A stretch of DNA of 64,000 bases, taken from positions 1,240,001 to 1,304,000 of the forward strand of contig CP065366.1 of assembly GCA_023206055.1 (NCBI GenBank), read 5' to 3'. Positions 59,744-64,000 of the stretch are shown here, piece by piece. The number at the start of each line of letters is the position of its first letter. Position 1 is the first letter of the stretch. A model generated the notes under the pieces. It was not told where the DNA came from and did no database searches. It saw nothing but the letters and a program-made list of their open reading frames with translations. The stretch is from Vibrio cyclitrophicus (lineage in GTDB: Bacteria; Pseudomonadota; Gammaproteobacteria; Enterobacterales; Vibrionaceae). The position numbers and the translations under genes are program-made.

Positions 59744-61474
59744 CTATTTTTCGTAAACCACATCGCCTCGCAACACCGTCATCAACACTTGAGTCTTGGC
59801 TATTTGTCTTGCTGATACTGTGGTGATGTCTCGGTCGAGAATGGCGAAGTCAGCCGATTTCCCCACTTCAATAGAGCCAGTTACGTCTTCAATTCCAAGG
59901 CTTTTAGCTACGTTGATCGTGTAAGCGTCGATAGCGGTGTAGATATCGGTTAGGCCAGTTTTGCCCATGATTAGGCTGTTTGCGATGCCGACCAAAGGGT
60001 TGATGTCGTGTACATTCCAGTCACTGCTTAGGGTGATGTTGGCGTCGGTTTTGAGTATCGCGTCTAGGTTCATCATGGCTTTGGCTCGTCGAGCTCCGAG
60101 GAAGGCTTCGGCCCATTGGTGTTGATGTTTGGCTACGTAATCGGAACCGACTTGGAAATCTGCGGAGACATTGAGCTGCTTGAAGCGGGGAACATCTTCA
60201 TCATTGATTAATTCAATGTGGGTTAAGGTGTAAGGTTTTTGCGAGCCTTGTTTACGCACGCTTTCGATAGCATCAAGGGATTCACGAACCGCACCGTCAC
60301 CAATCGCATGAATGTGCGCACTAAAACCGATTTTATCGAGCGCGGTTAGCCATTCTTTCATCTGTTCTGGTGGTATGTAGTTCAAGCCATTCGGCGACTG
60401 CGGCAGATAAGTATCCAAGTAGGGTGCGAGTGTTTTTGCTGTGCCATTAATGAAGATGCCATCGCTGTACATTTTGACCTGATCGACCAGTAGCAGACGG
60501 CTTTTGTCATCGGAATACATCTTCTCGAATACTTCGAGCTGAGAAGGCATTACCATCGATGGATATACCCAAGGGCGTAACGACACTCGAGCCGTCAAAT
60601 CTTGGTTTTGCTTCGCTTCTAGCCAAACGTCATACCAACCTCGTTTCCAATACATCCGGCCGTCACCGATGGTGGTAATGCCGTGCGCAGCGGCTTCTTC
60701 AAGACCGAACATTAACCCTTGGTAGCTTTGTTCAAAGAGCTCGCTTTGGCTGTTCCACGCCATCTCCATAATTTGGTCGCCAGCGTTATCTAATAAGATG
60801 CCATTGAGCTTGCCGCTGTCTTGGTCTTTTAAATAAGCGCCACCTTGTGGGTCAGGAGATTGTTGGCTGATTCTGGCTATTTTTAAGGCTTTTGAGTTGA
60901 CCCACATCGAGTGTGAGGTTTGCTCCATGATGACTACGGGACGATCCGGGAAGATACTGTCGATGATCTCTAGTGGCGTGTAGTCATAATTGCTGTCGAG
61001 TGTCGACTCTAGAGAAAAACCATAACCCATCAGCCAACCTCGACCATCGGTCTCGGCGTTGATTTTACAGGCTTCTAAGTAAGGGATTTGTTCTTCGAGT
61101 GTGGCTTCAGAATCCAGTTCGCAATTACCACCCAACTCTGAGGCGGCTTCGAAAACATGGTTATGGTTATCAATGAACCCCGGCAACACAAAGGCATTTT
61201 CTAAGTCGATGACATCGGTATTTTGCCCTTGAAAAGCTTTCGCTTGCGAGTGTTCCCCAATGAAAATGATCTTACCTCTGTGAGTAACGATTGAGTCTGA
61301 CTCACGATGCCCGTATATGTCGGCATTAGTAAAAATTTGGTCAGCAGTTTGGCTTTGGGCAGTTGTTTTCTGTTGCACAACGGTGTTGTCTTGTCCAAGT
61401 ACCGGCGAAACAGCGCCTAAACTGGTGACTAACGCGATCCATGCAGTGTGCGGCAAAGTGAGCTTGTTGTTCAT
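59744..61474 (-). CDS. Exported amidohydrolase (YtcJ-like)
   Basis: 576 residues from the ATG at 61474 (GGAATA upstream), where a signal peptide begins (ending PVLGQ). The chain has the YtcJ pattern: FVLPGFIDNHNHVFEAASEL (HxH), AHIHAIGDGAVRESLDAIES, LTHIELINDEDVPRF and TLSSDWNVHDINPLVGIANS with the ligand Asp. Members are metal-dependent hydrolases for amides or formamides; the export signal puts it in the periplasm. The substrate is unknown. It is divergent from the lipocalin gene. Confidence 0.87.
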   Translation of the reverse strand: MNNKLTLPHTAWIALVTSLGAVSPVLGQDNTVVQQKTTAQSQTADQIFTNADIYGHRESDSIVTHRGKIIFIGEHSQAKAFQGQNTDVIDLENAFVLPGFIDNHNHVFEAASELGGNCELDSEATLEEQIPYLEACKINAETDGRGWLMGYGFSLESTLDSNYDYTPLEIIDSIFPDRPVVIMEQTSHSMWVNSKALKIARISQQSPDPQGGAYLKDQDSGKLNGILLDNAGDQIMEMAWNSQSELFEQSYQGLMFGLEEAAAHGITTIGDGRMYWKRGWYDVWLEAKQNQDLTARVSLRPWVYPSMVMPSQLEVFEKMYSDDKSRLLLVDQVKMYSDGIFINGTAKTLAPYLDTYLPQSPNGLNYIPPEQMKEWLTALDKIGFSAHIHAIGDGAVRESLDAIESVRKQGSQKPYTLTHIELINDEDVPRFKQLNVSADFQVGSDYVAKHQHQWAEAFLGARRAKAMMNLDAILKTDANITLSSDWNVHDINPLVGIANSLIMGKTGLTDIYTAIDAYTINVAKSLGIEDVTGSIEVGKSADFAILDRDITTVSARQIAKTQVLMTVLRGDVVYEK

Positions 61475-61790
61475 TCTTATGTATTCCATATTCCACTGTT
61501 TAATAAGTATAGAAAGCGAGTGGCAAGAATCATATCGCGGATTTTTAATAATAAAGTGTCCATAGTTGCTCTCCTGATTAAGTTCACCTGCAGTATATTT
61601 AGCGGTGACACCGACTCAGTATTGCGCGGCAATGAAGTATCACTGATTCACTGACAAAACGATTCACATAAGCTTCTGAATAATTTACTGTTATATGAAC
61701 CAATTAAACGGATTTAACGTATTACCAAGGATGTAAGTTAGACTCTCACATGACTTACTCGAATTACTTTTAAAACAAGTCGAGGTTAGG
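61475..61790. other. Intergenic region between amidohydrolase and lipocalin genes
   Basis: 316 bp with no credible gene, hairpin or repeat that I can see. It should hold the two divergent promoters. Confidence 0.4.
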
Positions 61791-62309
61791 ATGAAGAAAA
61801 TATTATTGCTGTTGAGTGTCATCTTATTGGGTGGGTGTGTCGGCATGCCTGAAACAGTAAAGCCTGTTCAACAGTTTGAATTGGATAGATATTTAGGCAA
61901 ATGGTACGAGGTGGCTCGTTTGGACCACTCGTTTGAGCGCGGGCTTAATAGCATCAGTGCCGAATACAGCTTACGTGATGATGGTGGTGTGAAGGTGATT
62001 AACCGCGGCTATTCGGATGAAGAGGGCGAATGGAACGAAGCGGAAGGTAAGGCGTATTTTGTCGAAGGCAGCGATCAGGGTTACCTGAAAGTGTCGTTCT
62101 TTGGTCCATTCTATGGCGCTTACGTGGTGTTTGAGTTGGACAAAGAGAACTACCAATACGCGTTTGTTTCTGGCCCAGATACCGATTATCTATGGCTGCT
62201 TTCTCGAACACCAGAAGTCTCATCTGAGGTTATGGAGAAGTTCAAAGCGATGTCGAAAGAGCGTGGCTTCAACACCGATGAATTGATTTATGTGGAGCAT
62301 TCTAAATAA
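61791..62309 (+). CDS. blc: Bacterial lipocalin (Blc-type lipoprotein)
   Basis: 172 residues with a lipoprotein signal ending in LLGGC, acylated Cys at residue 16. The lipocalin signature GKWYEVARLDHSFERGLNSI matches the first conserved region (GxW), YAFVSGPDTDYLWLLSRTP the second (TDY) and the Arg follows. It should bind lipids or fatty acids at the inner face of the outer membrane, as Blc does. Complete, with normal length. Confidence 0.92.
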   Translation: MKKILLLLSVILLGGCVGMPETVKPVQQFELDRYLGKWYEVARLDHSFERGLNSISAEYSLRDDGGVKVINRGYSDEEGEWNEAEGKAYFVEGSDQGYLKVSFFGPFYGAYVVFELDKENYQYAFVSGPDTDYLWLLSRTPEVSSEVMEKFKAMSKERGFNTDELIYVEHSK

Positions 62310-62418
62310 GGGTATGTAGCGGTTTCTTGGTCTTTACGTAACTTTACGCAAAGACCATGTTAAGTGTAATGATAATGAGTCAAAATAACACCTAGGTCAG
62401 AGACATAGAGTGGTCATT

Positions 62419-62961
62419 ATGAATAAATCATTATCGAAACAGACGGTTATTTTCCATTGGCTTACCGGCATTTTGTTTATCGCTGTGTTTGTTATTGGAC
62501 TTCAATTCGAAGGCATGCCTCGAGGCCCCGAAAAAGGCGAGTTAATGGGGCTGCACAAATCGTTAGGTTTGATTGTTTTAGTTGTCGCACTTTCGCGTCT
62601 GGCATGGCGTATGAAAGAAGGCGCGATTGCTAGCGTTGCTGTGTTAACTAGAGCACAAGAAATTGCCGCGAAAAGCATCCATCATTTCTTACTGTTGGTG
62701 ACATTGGCGATGCCTATCTCTGGTGCCGTGATGAGCGTGGCGGGTGGACGTGCATTAGAGCTATTCGGCATAGAGTTGATCGCCGCTGGTGAGAAAACGG
62801 AATGGTTGCAGTCTGCAGCTTCTTTTGTTCACGTTAATGCGGTGAACTTAATTATGGTGGCGTTTGCTCTTCATGTTTTGGGTGCATTGAAACACCAACT
62901 AGTGGACAAAGATGGCACACTGAGCCGAATGCTTGGTCGTTCATCGTCTGCTAGCAATTAG
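62419..62961 (+). CDS. Cytochrome b561 family protein
   Basis: 180 residues from the ATG at 62419; a GTG at 62410 would add three. Four membrane spans with heme-ligating histidines: the first in TVIFHWLTG, another in LMGLHKSLGLIVLVVALSRL, then KSIHHFLLLVTLAMPISG and FALHVLGALKHQLVDKDGT. Family members are diheme inner-membrane electron carriers, some oxidising superoxide (CybB). A terminator at 63031-63065 ends the transcript. Confidence 0.9.
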   Translation: MNKSLSKQTVIFHWLTGILFIAVFVIGLQFEGMPRGPEKGELMGLHKSLGLIVLVVALSRLAWRMKEGAIASVAVLTRAQEIAAKSIHHFLLLVTLAMPISGAVMSVAGGRALELFGIELIAAGEKTEWLQSAASFVHVNAVNLIMVAFALHVLGALKHQLVDKDGTLSRMLGRSSSASN

Positions 62962-63030
62962 CGAAATCAGACATCAAGATTATTTCTTATTTAGCGAATC
63001 TAACTTTGGGCTTGATAGAAAGATGAATAC

Positions 63031-63065
63031 AAAAACACTCGGCATATACCGAGTGTTTTTTTGTT
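63031..63065. terminator. Terminator between cytochrome b561 and the small membrane protein gene
   Basis: AAAAACACTCGG / CCGAGTGTTTTT, a 12-bp perfect stem with a 6-nt loop and T-run, between convergent genes. Confidence 0.9.
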
Positions 63066-63089
63066 TGTGTTACTTGCAAATCGTACTCA

Positions 63090-63464
63090 CTAAGCTTGCT
63101 TGCGAACCTGCAATACGCTCAGTACTGATAGCGAAAGGAAGAACGCAGGATCACTCCAACCAAAGCCAGCAAAGATACCGGTGAAAGCCGCATACAGTGT
63201 GATAATCGCACCCAGCATATTGGCGATAATCAAACCTTGGATGAGTTTTTTAGCGCTGATTCCCGCTTCAATATCTCGCAGTAACCATGTTATCGCTGCA
63301 ATACCACCAAGGAAGATACTGGTGTGTTGAGAGAGAAAGTAAGCGTACTTGTCATTAATTTCCACGCCGTACATAGGCCACATGACCGTTGGTAGGAAAA
63401 ACAACGCGAAGGCAAACCCTGCGTAAATGATGCCGTGTAGGCTTAAAAACGTTTTATGGTTCAT
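63090..63464 (-). CDS. Small inner-membrane protein, unknown function
   Basis: 124 residues with four hydrophobic segments (about 9-27, 46-62, 75-92, 101-118). Sequences such as GIIYAGFAFALFFLPTVMWP and QHTSIFLGGIAAITWLLRDI resemble small four-span proteins of the DUF4345 type, but the match is loose. It lies 48 bp downstream of the YdhR gene on the same strand and is likely co-transcribed with it. Confidence 0.65.
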   Translation of the reverse strand: MNHKTFLSLHGIIYAGFAFALFFLPTVMWPMYGVEINDKYAYFLSQHTSIFLGGIAAITWLLRDIEAGISAKKLIQGLIIANMLGAIITLYAAFTGIFAGFGWSDPAFFLSLSVLSVLQVRKQA

Positions 63465-63512
63465 TTGTTATCTCTCTATCTCGTGCCTTTCGCTAACTCT
63501 TGATTCATTCTA

Positions 63513-63818
63513 TTAGCCGTTGATTGGGCCTTTGTTAATGGTAGTTAACGGCTGGTTTACGTCAAAAATCACGCCACGTACTTCTTCTACGCCCATCTCT
63601 TTTAAGCGAGCGGCATGCATGGCTAAATAAGCCTCAGCACTGAGTTGATCTTCAAAAAGGTAGACACCACCGCCCAGTTTCTCAGCTTGGTTTTCTGTCC
63701 AGATTTTCCAGATCATGCCCGGCTCGTTGTTGATGGACTTAGCTAGGTCTACCAGTGCGTTCGACATTTCTTCACCGAAAGGGCCGTTAAATTCAAAATC
63801 AACTTGTAGTAGTTTCAT
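63513..63818 (-). CDS. YdhR family putative monooxygenase
   Basis: 101 residues, the normal size for the dimeric ferredoxin-like YdhR family. The conserved stretch LLQVDFEFNGPFGEEMSNAL, then INNEPGMIWKIWTENQAEKL and GGVYLFEDQLSAEAYLAMHA, fits E. coli YdhR. Members are believed to act on aromatic or quinone compounds, but the activity is not proven. It leads an operon with a small membrane protein. Confidence 0.85.
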   Translation of the reverse strand: MKLLQVDFEFNGPFGEEMSNALVDLAKSINNEPGMIWKIWTENQAEKLGGGVYLFEDQLSAEAYLAMHAARLKEMGVEEVRGVIFDVNQPLTTINKGPING

Positions 63819-63914
63819 GGTATTTCTCCGTTTAACAAATTTCGTTTAACAAAATCCGCTATAAAAAATAGGTGTTTAAGACAAACAAGCCATTCTCGTT
63901 TGTTGTTGAGATTT

Positions 63915-63944
63915 ATATTACCTGTTGAAATAGATATTACCTGT
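63915..63944. promoter_or_regulatory. Direct repeat ATATTACCTGT x2 upstream of ydhR-like gene
   Basis: 11-bp identical repeats at 63915-63925 and 63934-63944, 19 bp apart start-to-start, roughly two helical turns. They stand about 100 bp upstream of the YdhR start and may be a regulator site. CGTTTAACAAA-like repeats closer to the gene (63836 and 63847) are also present. Confidence 0.45.
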
Positions 63945-64000
63945 AAAAAACAGACAGAAAAGTTCATAATATTGCCATTAACTGTCAGGATTTTAGACCG

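Noticed and set aside
1..64000. CRISPR arrays, tRNA or rRNA genes, transposases and integrases
   Set aside because: No spaced repeats, cloverleaf-like gene, ribosomal sequence or mobile-element enzyme was recognised in the window.

Overview
The window looks like a chromosomal stretch of a marine gammaproteobacterium, most likely a Vibrio of the Splendidus type. This is inferred from moderate GC, dense gene packing, a DUF2860 porin-like protein, SoxR, AhpC/AhpF, a TcyP-type cystine carrier, siderophore uptake genes and many outer-membrane proteins. No rRNA, tRNA, CRISPR array, integrase or transposase was recognised. Assignments rest on reading translated sequence and motifs; no database search was run.

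Layout. 1-3.4 kb: edge of a surface-polysaccharide locus (GT4 cut by the window edge, GT2, Wzx-like flippase). 3.5-9.6 kb: housekeeping and stress genes (LysE exporter, GNAT, DUF3429, glutathione peroxidase, UbiB-family kinase, DCC oxidoreductase, DUF1439 lipoprotein, SoxR). 9.6-11.1 kb: relic of a chitobiose/cellobiose operon, with intact chbG next to a broken GH4 gene. 11.1-14.4 kb: DsdC-like regulator, VOC protein, globin, outer-membrane protein. 14.5-24.8 kb: a probable catabolic locus (sulfatase, LacI regulator, porin, tandem SnoaL-like protein, MFS and SSS transporters, L-serine dehydratase) whose transporter promoters carry a LacI-type operator and two CRP-like boxes. 24.9-26.1 kb: Lrp regulator divergent from a LysE exporter that is frameshifted inside a 7-bp tandem repeat. 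26.2-28.6 kb: ahpF and ahpC with an OxyR-like site. 29-36.3 kb: five plus-strand genes that all end in copies of the same GAGA-loop terminator; a degenerate copy of the 3' end of the VOC gene closes off a 4.7-kb block holding a FISUMP protein, an AraC regulator, a patatin and a nucleobase permease. An apparently exported Mn-type pyrophosphatase follows. 36.5-41.5 kb: DUF1254 protein plus two outer-membrane proteins, divergent from two translationally coupled LysR paralogues. 41.6-46.8 kb: a nested inverted-repeat element, GNAT, TetR, AraC, DUF2860 and a pentapeptide protein. 46.8-51.0 kb: sulfur/redox group (ArsR, ArsP-like permease remnant, rhodanese, CoA-disulfide reductase-like enzyme, TcyP). 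51.3-61.5 kb: two amidohydrolases flanking an iron-siderophore system (TonB receptor, binding protein, two permeases, ATPase) with Fur-like sites. 61.8-64 kb: lipocalin, cytochrome b561, small membrane protein and YdhR monooxygenase.

The best leads for something undescribed are the LacI/CRP-controlled sulfatase-porin-SnoaL-transporter locus with unknown substrate, the twin 35-bp AraC operators, the repeat-bracketed block with its family of terminators, the potentially phase-variable LysE exporter, and the exported family II pyrophosphatase.
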